DNA from: Cellvibrio sp. 79
GTDB lineage: Bacteria > Pseudomonadota > Gammaproteobacteria > Pseudomonadales > Cellvibrionaceae
Reading direction: 5' to 3'
Assembly: GCA_003056245.1 (NCBI GenBank)
Contig: MVDH01000002.1
Location: 62,001 to 126,000 of the forward strand
Length of the DNA: 64,000 nucleotides
The notes under the pieces are model-generated. The model ran no database searches. It had not been told where the DNA came from and saw only the letters and a list, made by a program, of their open reading frames with translations. Shown here in pieces: positions 9,603 to 18,694 of this stretch (within the stretch, counting starts at the first letter, position 1; every line of letters starts with the position of its first letter). The position numbers and the translations under genes were made by a program.

Positions 9603-10687
9603 AATTCGCGCGCCGTTTCGTGAAATTGTTTCCAGTGCTTGTTGTTGCGCGCGCGCTCACGCACAACCGTTTCGACATAGTGCGTTACACGTTTTATATC
9701 GTCGGGATTGTCTTTGAGGATGACACCTTGTAACTGCCGCGCCAGCTCGCGTGCACTGAGTTTTCCATCGCCAAAATGACAAGCTTCAAGGCATGCTGCA
9801 AAGGTCAGGTTAACGGCTTCTGCCGTGGACATCACTGCATCCGGTGTTTTTAACGGCGTGCCTTCCGCGCTTTGGCCTGCACGCAATTCCTGGAAACAAG
9901 TTGCCAGCAAGTGAAGTAAATCCGGTTCTATCGCTACTTGCAGATCGCAATCAGTGAGATTCCTTTCTACCTGTTGTTGAATTAATTGTGCTTCAAAGGC
10001 GGCATCTTTGATTGGTTTGACGGTTTCAAAATTAAAGCGGCGTTTTAATGCCGACGACATTTCATGCACACCACGATCACGCAAGTTGGCGGTGGCAATA
10101 ATATTAAAGCCGCGTTGCGCATCCAAACGTGCCGCTTCACCCAGCTCTGGAATAACCAGGTGTTTGTCCGACATTAATGAAATCAATACATCCTGGATTT
10201 CCGGTGCGCAGCGCGTAATTTCTTCAAAGCGCACCAATTTTCCCTGTTCCATGGCACGGTAGACGGGTGATGGTACCAGCGCGCGCGCGGATGGGCCCTC
10301 CGCGAGGAGCAATGCATAATTCCATGCATAGCGAATATGATCCTCGGTTGTCCCCGCTGTGCCTTGCACACTCAATGATGAATTGCCGCTGATTGCGGCG
10401 GCAAAAAGTTCCGATAGTAAGGATTTTGCAGTGCCCGGATCACCGACGAGCATTAGTCCCTGATGCCCCATCAAAGTAACAATGCATCGCTCTACTAGCG
10501 GGTCATCACCAAAAAACTTTTTGCTAATGCCCAGCTTTTTATCACCGATAACAAAACTGCGAACGGCCTGGGGTGATAGCTGCCAATTTTCCGGACGCTT
10601 GTACGTATCGTTGTCGCGCAATTTTTGCAATTCATCGGCAAAACGAATTTCTGCAACGGCGCGCAGAACAGGGCTATGGGTGGTCAT
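9593..10687 (-). CDS. yehL: MoxR-type AAA+ ATPase, YehL family
   Basis: The 364-residue protein has a Walker A motif GDPGTAKSLL near residues 81-90, a Walker B-type RFEEI near 153-157, a sensor-1 region NIIATANLRDRG, and an arginine-finger-type SALKRRFNFE. MoxR ATPases remodel protein complexes together with VWA partners. GGAAT precedes the ATG at 10687. It lies about 100 bp downstream of the DUF4132 gene and overlaps the next gene by ten bases. The same pairing in E. coli is yehL with yehP. Confidence 0.88.
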   Translation of the reverse strand: MTTHSPVLRAVAEIRFADELQKLRDNDTYKRPENWQLSPQAVRSFVIGDKKLGISKKFFGDDPLVERCIVTLMGHQGLMLVGDPGTAKSLLSELFAAAISGNSSLSVQGTAGTTEDHIRYAWNYALLLAEGPSARALVPSPVYRAMEQGKLVRFEEITRCAPEIQDVLISLMSDKHLVIPELGEAARLDAQRGFNIIATANLRDRGVHEMSSALKRRFNFETVKPIKDAAFEAQLIQQQVERNLTDCDLQVAIEPDLLHLLATCFQELRAGQSAEGTPLKTPDAVMSTAEAVNLTFAACLEACHFGDGKLSARELARQLQGVILKDNPDDIKRVTHYVETVVRERARNNKHWKQFHETARELWN

Positions 10688-10788
10688 AAATATTCCTGCA
10701 ATTATTAATTACCAGCGTGCTTCTTTTATCCGGGTAATTTATTTTTCCTGGACTCTGTTTACCAACGCTCTTTCTACCAGGGCATTTT

Positions 10789-13700
10789 TTACCAAGGTAT
10801 TTTCTTTTTCCAGTTTTCGTCGAATGCACCGGCTTCTGCTGCAGCTATGTAATCTGCAGTTGTTTCACCTAGCAATACTGTGGGGATTTCGGTCAATGGC
10901 AGACGAGAATTACCCCAGCGACGCCCGGTTATTTTTTCAAAATATAGATTGGTAATGGCGGCGACAACATTTTCTTCCGGCAAACAATTGCCGGTAAAAC
11001 CAACGCAAACACGTATGCCCACATTGCCAAACTCTTTAAAATAGTGATCAAAAAAACCGCCGTCTTCTGCTGCGGCTCGTTGATATCCCAGCTTGGTTAA
11101 TTGACCGCGTACAGTGAATGCGTCAGACAACCAACCCTCGCGCACGTTGATTTCATCGGCGGCCTTATTATCATCAACTTCCACATAATGGGCGCGGTTA
11201 AGCTGTGGAAATAATGCTTTTATTTTGTAATCCTTTAAATGTGTTAACCAGGCTTTTTTAATTTCTTCAGTGAATAATGAGCTATGGGCGAGGCGAACAA
11301 AACCGTTCGTCACCGTTATTTCATCATCATTGGTATCTATCAGTGACCCGTCTTCTGTTGGGCGAAAACTGTTGCGAATATCACCCTGCTCATCGGTATG
11401 TAGCCAAATCAATTGTTGGGTGAGTCGACCCACTATGGGGTGCCTGGCTAAATATTCCTGCCATTCGCTCGCTGGCCAGATTCGACTGGAACACATCGCT
11501 TCATAGAGGCGCGCTGTTTGCAGTTCAATAACTTGTTTCAACTCTTTTTTACACTGGCTCCACTGCGCTTTAGCTTCTTTAATTATTTCGGGCAAATCAT
11601 TTTTACGTGGTTCCGGCAATGCTTTTATTTCTTTTCCTTCGCTATTGCGCAATACCGGTTTCAATGCGGCATCCAGTGAAACTGTAAAATTGCGCTCACC
11701 GTATTCCAGCAACAGTTCTCCATTATCATCAAGTCCCGCCGTCGGGATTGTTCGGTCAGCCAGTTGGTCTTGTGTCCATTGGTTGCGGGTAGCAATGTTT
11801 TCAACCAGCTGCCGCGCGCGCTCCTGGACGCCTGCCGTTCGGTAACGACGCGCAATAGTCAGTAATAATTGGATAATTGCCGGATCATTACTCACTGCCG
11901 CCGCTTCCAGCATCGCCATTATTTGTGCGGTGCGGGTGTAGTGGTCACGCATAAAGTTACGCAGCACATTCACAACTTCAAAACCAGGCGCGGCACTGGT
12001 CAATGCCAAAATGCCTTTGGCACTAATCGCACTGCCAAGATAAATTTTTAGTTTTTCCCTGCGCAAATCATCAAAACATTGTTCATAGGTTTTATTAGCG
12101 TACTCGGGAGAATTTTGCGCCCATCGTTGATAGTTCGCGAATAACTGTTGTGCATTCGCTTGAGCGTATTGATTTGCATCTTCAAGGCCTGGATTGCGCG
12201 TATCTTCCGCAATAAATTGATGCAATATAAATTTACTTAATTGGCTCTTGTCTGCAGCTGATAATAAATCCAGATAGCGTTCAAGGAGTGCATTACCACC
12301 GGGCTCTTTAAGTTTGAAACTGAATACAACCCACCAGCGAATTATCTGCGGGTCGACTTCCTGATTATTTACCCAATGCATGGTTGGTAATTGGTTGAAT
12401 GGAAACCAATCCAGCCCGGCTGGCAATTTTCCACCCAATCCTTTTTGGGCTTCTTTTAGTAATACATCGGGTGTCAGGAAGCTCTGGATATCCTCGCCAA
12501 ATTTTTCGAGTGTACTTAGCAGTTGTCCCCGAACAATTTCCGATTTCTCTTTTTTCAGGACATTGAACAAATCCGTAGTTGCATCACGCATGTCAATACG
12601 TGAAATCCATTGGATAGCGATTAAACGTTGATCCTGTTTCGATGCATTTAATTGGGCAACAATTAATTCGCGAATATTCGGCAACTTCATCGCTAGCTGT
12701 TGGGCATTCAGGCGAAATGTTTTTGCTTCCCCAAAGGCAACTTCCAGAATACGCGTAACAAAATCAGCCGGAATTTGCGGGAAACACTCCAGGGTTCTCA
12801 AACCAAGACCCAGGTCAAATCCCCAGTAAGGTGAATCACTCGCACTGGGCTGCATACCCAGCGCCTCCTCGATAAATTCCGGATGTTCAGCAAAGAAAGG
12901 CCAGATTGCCGCAGAAGGGAACAGGCTTAAGGCATAGCCGTGCTGCTGCCAGGAGGATTGCAATACTGCTTCGGCAACTGATCGGATGCTCAAATTATTG
13001 CGGACAAGATAATTGGCAATGTGACGTAATTCGATGCCTTGTGCTGTGTGTTGTTCGATCCAGCTTTGTATCGGTTGATGGTGCCAGAAACTGAATGTCC
13101 TGCTGTTCATCGCAAACAAGCGGAGCATGTATTCCAATGATATTTCGGGGGAAGTGAATAGTGTTTCAAAAATGGTCCATTCATGATGCGACATTTTTTC
13201 CAGCGGTTGCTGATTATCATTAAACACTTTAAATAAATGATTAATCCGCTGCTCATTGATTTTCTGGAGTTCATTCCATGAATTTTGCGCCCAATGGGAT
13301 TTATAGCGATTATCCGATTGCTTGTTTCTCGCGACCTCATCATCCGCAGCTGCCCTGGATTGCTTGCGCAGTCGTTGCCAGGTCTCTTTTAGCTGATCAA
13401 GTGCGGTTGCCGGGAGTGGTGAGGCTGGCGGTAATTCCACCATGGGTGGAATGACAATATCTTGCGCTTGTGCTTCTCCCAGCCCGGCGTGAGCCAATGC
13501 TGTTTTCAATGCTTCTTCGAGGGCTTTTCCCGGTGTGTGTGTTAATGCATTCTCCAAAATCTGCTTTGCTTCTGCACAGTTTTCCCTGGCGAGTAGCTTC
13601 ACCGTATTAATTTTTTCGGCGGAAGAACCGGTAGTTAATATTTGCAATAATTCATCGAGGCGGCGCTCTTGCGGCAAGCGTTTCAAATATTGAATTGCTG

Positions 13701-14517
13701 TATCACGTACAATCTTGGATGAGTCTACGGTGAATCGCACTAGCAAACTAGTGTATGTATTGGCGAGTAGCTCATTGCTCGCCAGAAATTCCACTAATGT
13801 TTTTTTGCCTGCGGCGGATAGTTTTTGTGAGGACTCTTTAACTATGGAAGGATGTTCTTGCAGCCATGCTGTGCTGCCTTGCCACTCCAATATTTGTGAT
13901 AGTGGATTTTTGTGATACGACCAAATGTTGTTGCGCTCAAATAAAACCAGGAAACTTAAATCCTGGTCCAGGTTTCCTTCGGTCGAAATTTCTTCAATAA
14001 ACGCCAGGCTCCATCCCGCGCGGTCCAGTGATTTTGATTGGTAGTTGTACTCAGGTTCGCTGGAGAAAATCACATCATGGAGCAAATAGAAAAACCAGGT
14101 TGGTGCTTGTAGCCCACTCGATTCCAGTGATACACCTTTGTCGATAGCGCGCAGTAGCTGCCCTAACCGGACTAGTAAAATAGCGGGTGTATTTTCAGGA
14201 TTAACAGCGCTATAAAAATTGTTGCGGAATTTTGCTGATGCTTGTGCGGGTTCAAACAGGCTTTCATCTGTGTAGGAATATTTCCATGCCCAGTTAGTAA
14301 GCCTTCCCGGCTTTAATAGCAATTCACCGGTAACCGATGTGTTGTTTTGCAGGCTTAATAATAATTCGGGTTTTGAGCCGTTAATTAAAAAATCCATGAC
14401 CTGTTCATCCAGGTCAGGCGATATCCGGTTAAGAGGGGCGAAGGATTTTTTCAATAATTTCAGGTGATCGGGCAGGGAGCCATCGAACCCAATACTTGAC
14501 AGCAGTTTGCGCAACAT
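10789..14517 (-). CDS. yehI: DUF4132/HEAT-repeat protein, YehI (MolR) family
   Basis: This is a 1242-residue protein, close in length to E. coli YehI (about 1210 aa, formerly MolR). The middle part has helical-repeat segments such as SKIVRDTAIQYLKRLPQERR and RLIAIQWISRIDMRDATTD, consistent with HEAT-like repeats. The C-terminal 250 residues, ending ENWKKKIPW, form the DUF4132 domain. Its function is unknown; the old molybdate-regulator name in E. coli is not well supported. It is the first gene of the yeh-like cluster. AGGATG precedes the ATG. The Tn7-like element ends 186 bp upstream and may have separated the cluster from part of its promoter region. Confidence 0.82.
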   Translation of the reverse strand: MLRKLLSSIGFDGSLPDHLKLLKKSFAPLNRISPDLDEQVMDFLINGSKPELLLSLQNNTSVTGELLLKPGRLTNWAWKYSYTDESLFEPAQASAKFRNNFYSAVNPENTPAILLVRLGQLLRAIDKGVSLESSGLQAPTWFFYLLHDVIFSSEPEYNYQSKSLDRAGWSLAFIEEISTEGNLDQDLSFLVLFERNNIWSYHKNPLSQILEWQGSTAWLQEHPSIVKESSQKLSAAGKKTLVEFLASNELLANTYTSLLVRFTVDSSKIVRDTAIQYLKRLPQERRLDELLQILTTGSSAEKINTVKLLARENCAEAKQILENALTHTPGKALEEALKTALAHAGLGEAQAQDIVIPPMVELPPASPLPATALDQLKETWQRLRKQSRAAADDEVARNKQSDNRYKSHWAQNSWNELQKINEQRINHLFKVFNDNQQPLEKMSHHEWTIFETLFTSPEISLEYMLRLFAMNSRTFSFWHHQPIQSWIEQHTAQGIELRHIANYLVRNNLSIRSVAEAVLQSSWQQHGYALSLFPSAAIWPFFAEHPEFIEEALGMQPSASDSPYWGFDLGLGLRTLECFPQIPADFVTRILEVAFGEAKTFRLNAQQLAMKLPNIRELIVAQLNASKQDQRLIAIQWISRIDMRDATTDLFNVLKKEKSEIVRGQLLSTLEKFGEDIQSFLTPDVLLKEAQKGLGGKLPAGLDWFPFNQLPTMHWVNNQEVDPQIIRWWVVFSFKLKEPGGNALLERYLDLLSAADKSQLSKFILHQFIAEDTRNPGLEDANQYAQANAQQLFANYQRWAQNSPEYANKTYEQCFDDLRREKLKIYLGSAISAKGILALTSAAPGFEVVNVLRNFMRDHYTRTAQIMAMLEAAAVSNDPAIIQLLLTIARRYRTAGVQERARQLVENIATRNQWTQDQLADRTIPTAGLDDNGELLLEYGERNFTVSLDAALKPVLRNSEGKEIKALPEPRKNDLPEIIKEAKAQWSQCKKELKQVIELQTARLYEAMCSSRIWPASEWQEYLARHPIVGRLTQQLIWLHTDEQGDIRNSFRPTEDGSLIDTNDDEITVTNGFVRLAHSSLFTEEIKKAWLTHLKDYKIKALFPQLNRAHYVEVDDNKAADEINVREGWLSDAFTVRGQLTKLGYQRAAAEDGGFFDHYFKEFGNVGIRVCVGFTGNCLPEENVVAAITNLYFEKITGRRWGNSRLPLTEIPTVLLGETTADYIAAAEAGAFDENWKKKIPW

Positions 14518-14703
14518 AAAAACATCCTGTTATGTTTTAAGGAGCGCCAATCATAATCGATTTTGTTTAAAAACTATCTACTGCCGGTGAACCGGGAGCG
14601 GCGTTTTTTGTAAATGAAAAGGTGAAGATGTTTTTTGTAGTTGCCGGGGATTATTGATAAAAATATAAATTATCTGTGTGGGGATATGAGAAAAGCTGGA
14701 GCA
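14518..14703. other. Intergenic: upstream of the yehI-like gene, host side of the transposon junction
   Basis: No gene is seen in these 186 bp. They must hold the promoter of the minus-strand yeh-like cluster unless transcription starts inside the transposon. The last four bases (AGCA, 14700-14703) recur directly after the right end of the transposon at 42335-42338. Confidence 0.6.
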
Positions 14704-14752
14704 TGTTCATAACACCATCGTTTGGCCGCTTTTCGACACGATAGATTGGCCG
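14704..14752 (+). repeat. Left end with two TnsB-type boxes
   Basis: The terminal TGTTCATAACACCAT is followed by TTTGGCCG at 14721-14728 and ATTGGCCG at 14745-14752. The GGCC cores are 24 bp apart and the outer core is 20 bp from the end, exactly as at the right end. Repeated boxes at each end are what a TnsB-type transposase binds. Confidence 0.8.
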
Positions 14753-15140
14753 TTATGCGAGCGAATTGAGGTGTTGTTGCTTCAAGACCTATGAGTGTCA
14801 TTGCTCGATTTTGAGGTGATAACTTTATGATTTTTATAGAAATTAATATTTTCGAAGTGGTGATATATATCCGTTGCGTGGTCTTGGCCTCAGCGAAAGC
14901 CCTAAAAGCGCTTATCTAATGTCCCTTTTCTATAGTTTTTCTTCTTGGCAAAAAATCCCTTAGAGGAAATTACATTTTCAGAATGTACTGATACATTAAA
15001 CTTGCTTCTCACCATAGTGTTAGATCAAAATAGTTATGCGGGGCAGCTGACCAGATGAGATTGAGTGCTCCCCAGCCTTTAACGAGGTAGCCGCGAAAGA
15101 CGGCTCTAAGCTTCGGCTAGTGGTGTCTGGATTTTTTTAA

Positions 15141-15178
15141 AAAACTAAAAAGGTTCCTTCGGGAGCCTTTTTAGTTTT
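15141..15178. terminator. Strong bidirectional hairpin with UUCG tetraloop
   Basis: Seventeen paired positions (AAAACTAAAAAGGTTCC with GGAGCCTTTTTAGTTTT, one G-T wobble) close a TTCG loop flanked by C and G, the very stable cUUCGg form. A-rich and T-rich arms make it a terminator in both directions. No protein gene precedes it closely on either strand, so it may end a small RNA. Confidence 0.75.
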
Positions 15179-15184
15179 GATGGC

Positions 15185-15232
15185 TGGTCGGAGCCGCCTG
15201 CGGGACTATGCTCCAAACCAGGCGGGCGACCA
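15185..15232. repeat. GC-rich interrupted inverted repeat
   Basis: TGGTCG-gag-CCGCCTG pairs with CAGGCGG-g-CGACCA across an 18-base loop. It follows the UUCG hairpin by six bases. Function unknown. Confidence 0.55.
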
Positions 15233-15616
15233 TCTTTCGAGTGGACTTCAATCCTAATTGGCTGAAGGTCCCAAGTTTAAACAGAAAAACAGTTTCTCTT
15301 GCGTCCACTTTAGCTGATCGAATTAAAAATAAATACACGATTATTGCTGAAAAGCTCATTAAGCCATTTTCGAAGGTTTGGTTAATAAGTATACTAATAT
15401 TGTTAGCACTGACCGGAGCCGAAAGGAGTGTTAATGTCGGGCTTATACAGCCCCCTAGCCAGTGAGCAGGATGTTCGGAGAAATCCGATAAAGAGTACAC
15501 CGGATTTTTTCTCAAATCATCATAAGCATAATGATCTATTTTGCGTTATCCCCCGCATTCTGTTCAGCGATTTCAACCAGCAAACAAGCGTTTTACATAT
15601 CTGTAGGTTTAATGAA

Positions 15617-15643
15617 GAAAGCCCAGCTTTTGGCTGGGCTTTC
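15617..15643. terminator. Terminator-like hairpin
   Basis: GAAAGCCCAGC pairs with GCTGGGCTTTC, 11 bp, around a short T-rich loop. It could terminate the GIY-YIG gene transcript leaving 15822 on the minus strand, or a plus-strand transcript from the left end. Confidence 0.6.
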
Positions 15644-15821
15644 AAGTCCTCGAAGGAAGGAAAATATAATAAGGCCTCTAAGGCAACGCTGCCATACTAA
15701 GTTTCATTGATGTGTGTGTCAATTGGATCTCTGAATAGGGTTGCCTTCAAATTTATTATGCCTCTCTAAACAAAACGTACTCAACATGTTTGATAGCCCT
15801 ATTGTTCACCGAAGTCGCTTT

Positions 15822-16706
15822 TTAGGCGTCAGCCTGAGCCTCTTTATAAGTCCTACCATCAGGCAGTATCCAGCTAATGGGGCCAGGAGCTTGCCTGCCC
15901 AAAATTACAGAGGATGCCGCACTCGGTGAGGAGAAGGTGGCATCCTCGCTAAATACGTAACGGTCACCTACCTGTTTCAAAACTTCGGCATCAAGAAGCT
16001 TCTTACGGATGTTAAGCCAGCCTAACGCAATAGATTTGGATGTGGTTAATACAGCCTCAGACCCAGCTCGCACTACAAAGCCTCCATCTACTTCGACCAT
16101 TCGAGACTTAAGTTCTTTTGATTTAATAAGGTACTCACGTTCACCAGCTGCGGGCTGCCGAGAGTTGATCGAATGAGGTGCCGCAACAACCAATGAGCGA
16201 ACTCCCACAACTGGCAGGATTAGTTTGATCTGCTCAATGAAATAGTCCATGTCCGATTCGTCAGCTTCAGAGAGCTTTGCTCCTTTTGGGCTATTGCTAT
16301 TCTCAACCTGAGAGGTATTGGCATCCTTCGCCAGCTGTATCAACTTTGCCTCCAAATATTTGATGTGGGCCTTAGTTAGCCCTTCGTCTCGACTACAGAA
16401 ACATACCACAGACTCAAAGTCGCGATCCGCTATGTGTGTCTTAAGGCGTGCCGACAATTGCTCGGCCTCACCGATATAAATTGAGCTCTCAAATCTGTTG
16501 TCTTGACTTTCACTTTGAAGAAGGTATACGCCCTGCGCGCAAAATTCACTGCGATGGAGAAGGCCCTTAAGGGACGCGCGAGGACAATAAATTGCACGGC
16601 CTGACCAATTACCAATTTCGACAGTTTTGGGACCCGTAGCCGTCCCATCAAGCATAAATACTGTAAGTTTCCGACCCACACTCAATTTCTCCGATGATAA
16701 AGCCAC
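15822..16706 (-). CDS. GIY-YIG nuclease-fold protein with C-terminal DUF4357
   Basis: In 294 residues there is a GIY-YIG-like domain at about 60-135. GVYLLQSES and SSIYIGEAE form the two short motifs, the arginine in LSARLKTH and the glutamate in YLEAKLIQL are the expected catalytic residues. The C-terminal part ending ILPDGRTYKEAQADA resembles DUF4357. Proteins of this build are common on mobile elements and may nick or bind DNA; a precise role is not known. The GTG at 16706 is the longest start; GTG at 16679, with GGAG nine bases upstream, is a good alternative. It sits near the transposon's left end, separate from the tns operon and on the opposite strand. Confidence 0.75.
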   Translation of the reverse strand: MALSSEKLSVGRKLTVFMLDGTATGPKTVEIGNWSGRAIYCPRASLKGLLHRSEFCAQGVYLLQSESQDNRFESSIYIGEAEQLSARLKTHIADRDFESVVCFCSRDEGLTKAHIKYLEAKLIQLAKDANTSQVENSNSPKGAKLSEADESDMDYFIEQIKLILPVVGVRSLVVAAPHSINSRQPAAGEREYLIKSKELKSRMVEVDGGFVVRAGSEAVLTTSKSIALGWLNIRKKLLDAEVLKQVGDRYVFSEDATFSSPSAASSVILGRQAPGPISWILPDGRTYKEAQADA

Positions 16707-16922
16707 AAATTTAATTTAGAGCCAGCGAAACGTAACGGCATTTCGAAACATTTTTCTACTAACACCTACTTGGCCACAAATTTTAATAAGGTTGGCACGC
16801 GAGACAAATCGTTTAATATGCTAAAAATTCCGCTTCAGGCACAATCGAGTTACTCTGTATATATTGGGTATTCGATCAGATTAATTGCACAACATAAAAA
16901 CCAAAAGCGGACCATTAGAATT

Positions 16923-17198
16923 CTATGGATTTGTAACCCTGCCGATATAGTGTTGCTTGGCTTTCCACAGATCATAATTTCGTTGCATTGCCAGCCAGCT
17001 TTCGGGGCTTCGCCCCAAAACCTTTGAAAGTTTCAAAGCCAAGATTGACGAAACTGCTGATTTTTCATTAATTAAGCGGCTGAATGTGCTTGAACTTACT
17101 TTTAGATTGTTCGCAACGTCAACCGACCGGACACCATATGGTTCCAGATACGTACGCTTAATGAATGCACCTGGATGCGGTGGATTAAATTGCAACAT
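16923..17198 (-). CDS. higA: HigA-family antitoxin-like regulator, without a visible toxin
   Basis: The 91-residue protein starts MLQFNPPHPGAFIKRTYLEPYG and contains an XRE-type helix-turn-helix (SVDVANNLKVSSSTFSRLINEK), followed by the WLAMQRNYDLWKA stretch typical of HigA/VapI antitoxins. HigA normally represses its own operon and neutralises the RNase HigB, whose gene usually lies just upstream. Here the 106 bp upstream hold no HigB-like frame, so it appears to be a solitary antitoxin or the remnant of a pair. It is inside the transposon, between the GIY-YIG gene and the 274-aa regulator. Confidence 0.8.
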   Translation of the reverse strand: MLQFNPPHPGAFIKRTYLEPYGVRSVDVANNLKVSSSTFSRLINEKSAVSSILALKLSKVLGRSPESWLAMQRNYDLWKAKQHYIGRVTNP

Positions 17199-17304
17199 TG
17201 TGAAGCCTGCGTAAATGAAATGTTGTTTGTTGAAGTTCAGTCATGAGCGTACGTCCCGCCCTAAAATAAGTTGACGGGATCTTATCTTGGATAAAAGGCT
17301 CTTT

Positions 17305-18129
17305 TTATTGAAATTCAGCAAGTTCATAAGGAGTTTCTAATTCTGTAAATCGATGAGTCTCTGGGTCTCTCGGCCTTAGCAGTCGTCGGGTTATGTGTTC
17401 CGGTGAAAAAATTTGCTTTTCGATAATCGAATCAATTGGGCGCACAAGAAGAATCGATGTCATTTCTCGGTAGTGTATGCTTTTTAGGCAGTTTAGTGAG
17501 ACCTCCCAATATTTCGCAAATAATGGGTGGCGACATAAACCAGGCAAAGCGCGGTACGCGCATTGAATATACTGCATATGGTGGAGTGCGTTTCTCTCTG
17601 TCTCAGCCAGTCTTACTAGATAGATAATAGCTGTAAACCCGAATATGTCTCCTCGCTCAATGAGGGTTTCAGTGTCATATATAAAGCAAGGTGGGAATGG
17701 AAGATCCTTGTTTTCAGGGTGACACGGGTCAGGGAATACCCAGCACTGCAGTCCCGCAATTTTAGATATATAGGGGGTTACAATCTTCGTAAGTTCAGCT
17801 TTGCGAATTGGTTTATTCATCAGGAGCCTGAACACCGGGAGTTCGTAGGTGAGTTCGCTTCCTTCAAAGATTTTTGCAATTTCATTCACTTGTTTCTGCT
17901 TGGCTGCGTGTGTTCCTTTAAACCACCGTGAAACGGTTCTTGTTGACTCCCCTCCCTTCATGTCAATCAAACGAGACAGTTCCTTTCTTTCAACTCCATG
18001 AGTTTGAAGAATATTTTCCAGCCAGACTTTAGTCCTAAGAATTTCTGCCTCATTTTTTGATGGCGTTCTTTTCTTCATTAAGTGGTGCAGGCGTTCTTTA
18101 ATTGAGTATCGCATATGCATTCCGGACAA
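17305..18129 (-). CDS. Putative DNA-binding regulator of the transposon
   Basis: A protein of up to 274 residues. About residues 25-90 read like an XRE-type helix-turn-helix (LENILQTHGVERKELSRLID followed by STRTVSRWFKG). The rest, about 190 residues, matches no family I know. It is divergent from the small HTH gene at 18239; the intergenic region holds an inverted repeat ATTTAGC-12-GCTAAAT plus a third half-site, a likely operator. I infer it represses transposon genes. The true start could be an internal methionine (residues 4, 6 or 18); the first is used here. Confidence 0.65.
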   Translation of the reverse strand: MSGMHMRYSIKERLHHLMKKRTPSKNEAEILRTKVWLENILQTHGVERKELSRLIDMKGGESTRTVSRWFKGTHAAKQKQVNEIAKIFEGSELTYELPVFRLLMNKPIRKAELTKIVTPYISKIAGLQCWVFPDPCHPENKDLPFPPCFIYDTETLIERGDIFGFTAIIYLVRLAETERNALHHMQYIQCAYRALPGLCRHPLFAKYWEVSLNCLKSIHYREMTSILLVRPIDSIIEKQIFSPEHITRRLLRPRDPETHRFTELETPYELAEFQ

Positions 18130-18189
18130 ATTTAGCTACAAATTAGTGGCTAAATACTACCGAGATTTGCCTCATTGTGAATGCTAAAT
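18130..18189. promoter_or_regulatory. Candidate operator in the divergent promoter
   Basis: ATTTAGC at 18130-18136 and GCTAAAT at 18149-18155 form an inverted repeat, and a third GCTAAAT lies at 18183-18189. The cluster sits immediately upstream of the minus-strand regulator start and 50-110 bp upstream of the plus-strand gene, the place expected for an autoregulatory site. Confidence 0.6.
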
Positions 18190-18238
18190 TTGAGACGCGC
18201 TGAGACCGTTTAGGACGAGTATTTAGGGTGTTATACAA

Positions 18239-18514
18239 ATGAAGCCAACCTCCTTGGATACGCTGACATATTTGAGAGAAAAATACGGTCAACTTCTAAC
18301 AATGGAGGAGGTAGCTGAGGTTCTCAGGTATAAAACTGTGGCAGCAGTTCGAAAGGCTCATGCGCGTAAAACACTTCCAATTAACCTTTATCGCTTTAAT
18401 GGGCGATCAGGTTATTTGGCTCGTGTAGAAGAGGTTGCAGAATGCATTGAAAAAATGGGTTTGTCCCAACCAGTCCCAGCCTGTCTCAAATGTGGGAGAT
18501 TTGATATGACTTAA
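18239..18514 (+). CDS. Small MerR/excisionase-like DNA-binding protein
   Basis: The 91-residue protein contains LLTMEEVAEVLRYKTVAAVRKAHAR then a basic turn and LARVEEVAECIEKM. This resembles the winged helix-turn-helix of excisionase and AlpA-type proteins. It also ends with a CLKCG pair of cysteines. It lies 180 bp upstream of the transposase operon on the same strand and faces the 274-aa regulator across a shared operator region, so a role in controlling transposition is likely but inferred. Confidence 0.6.
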   Translation: MKPTSLDTLTYLREKYGQLLTMEEVAEVLRYKTVAAVRKAHARKTLPINLYRFNGRSGYLARVEEVAECIEKMGLSQPVPACLKCGRFDMT

Positions 18515-18521
18515 AACCAAA

Positions 18522-18562
18522 AAAGCCAGAAACAATTGCTTGTCTCCGGCTCTTTGGGAAGA
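18522..18562 (+). terminator. Imperfect terminator after the small HTH gene
   Basis: AAAAAGCCAGAAACAA and TTGTCTCCGGCTCTTT can pair with two mismatches or so. It starts eight bases after the stop at 18514, which suggests the HTH gene and the transposase operon are separate transcripts. Confidence 0.45.
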
Positions 18563-18694
18563 AATACTTCGGTGTGGCGCCTACAGTATCCTTCCCTTAT
18601 TTCCGATAGTCAAGCCCTTCTAATTCATGAATTCAGTTTCGAGGTTCCTTTGTGCCTGTGCGCATGAAGAGGCCGGAGAAGCTAGGGGTGCACT

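Larger units (their letters stand above)
14753..15821. other. Long region without a convincing gene at the left end
   Basis: About 1.1 kb between the left end and the GIY-YIG gene. Open frames here run across strong hairpins on both strands and have no ribosome site, so I call none. Visible structures are a UUCG-capped terminator (15141-15178), a long stem-loop (15185-15232) and a second terminator-like hairpin (15617-15643). A non-coding transcript or decayed genes are possible. Confidence 0.5.

Noticed and set aside
14699-14703. Clean 5-bp target-site duplication
   Set aside because: Left GAGCA and right AGCAG share only AGCA when aligned at the termini, so only 4 bp can be claimed.
15025-15178. 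tmRNA or other known stable RNA
   Set aside because: No CCA end, no T-arm and no tag-like reading frame; only the terminator is convincing.
15171-15515. Opposing open frames at the left end (15171-15515 minus and 15208-15465 plus)
   Set aside because: Both cross the GC-rich stem-loop, lack a ribosome site and have no family-like sequence; treated as chance frames.
16770-16777. TTGGCCAC as another transposon end box
   Set aside because: A single short motif with no TGT end or partner box nearby.
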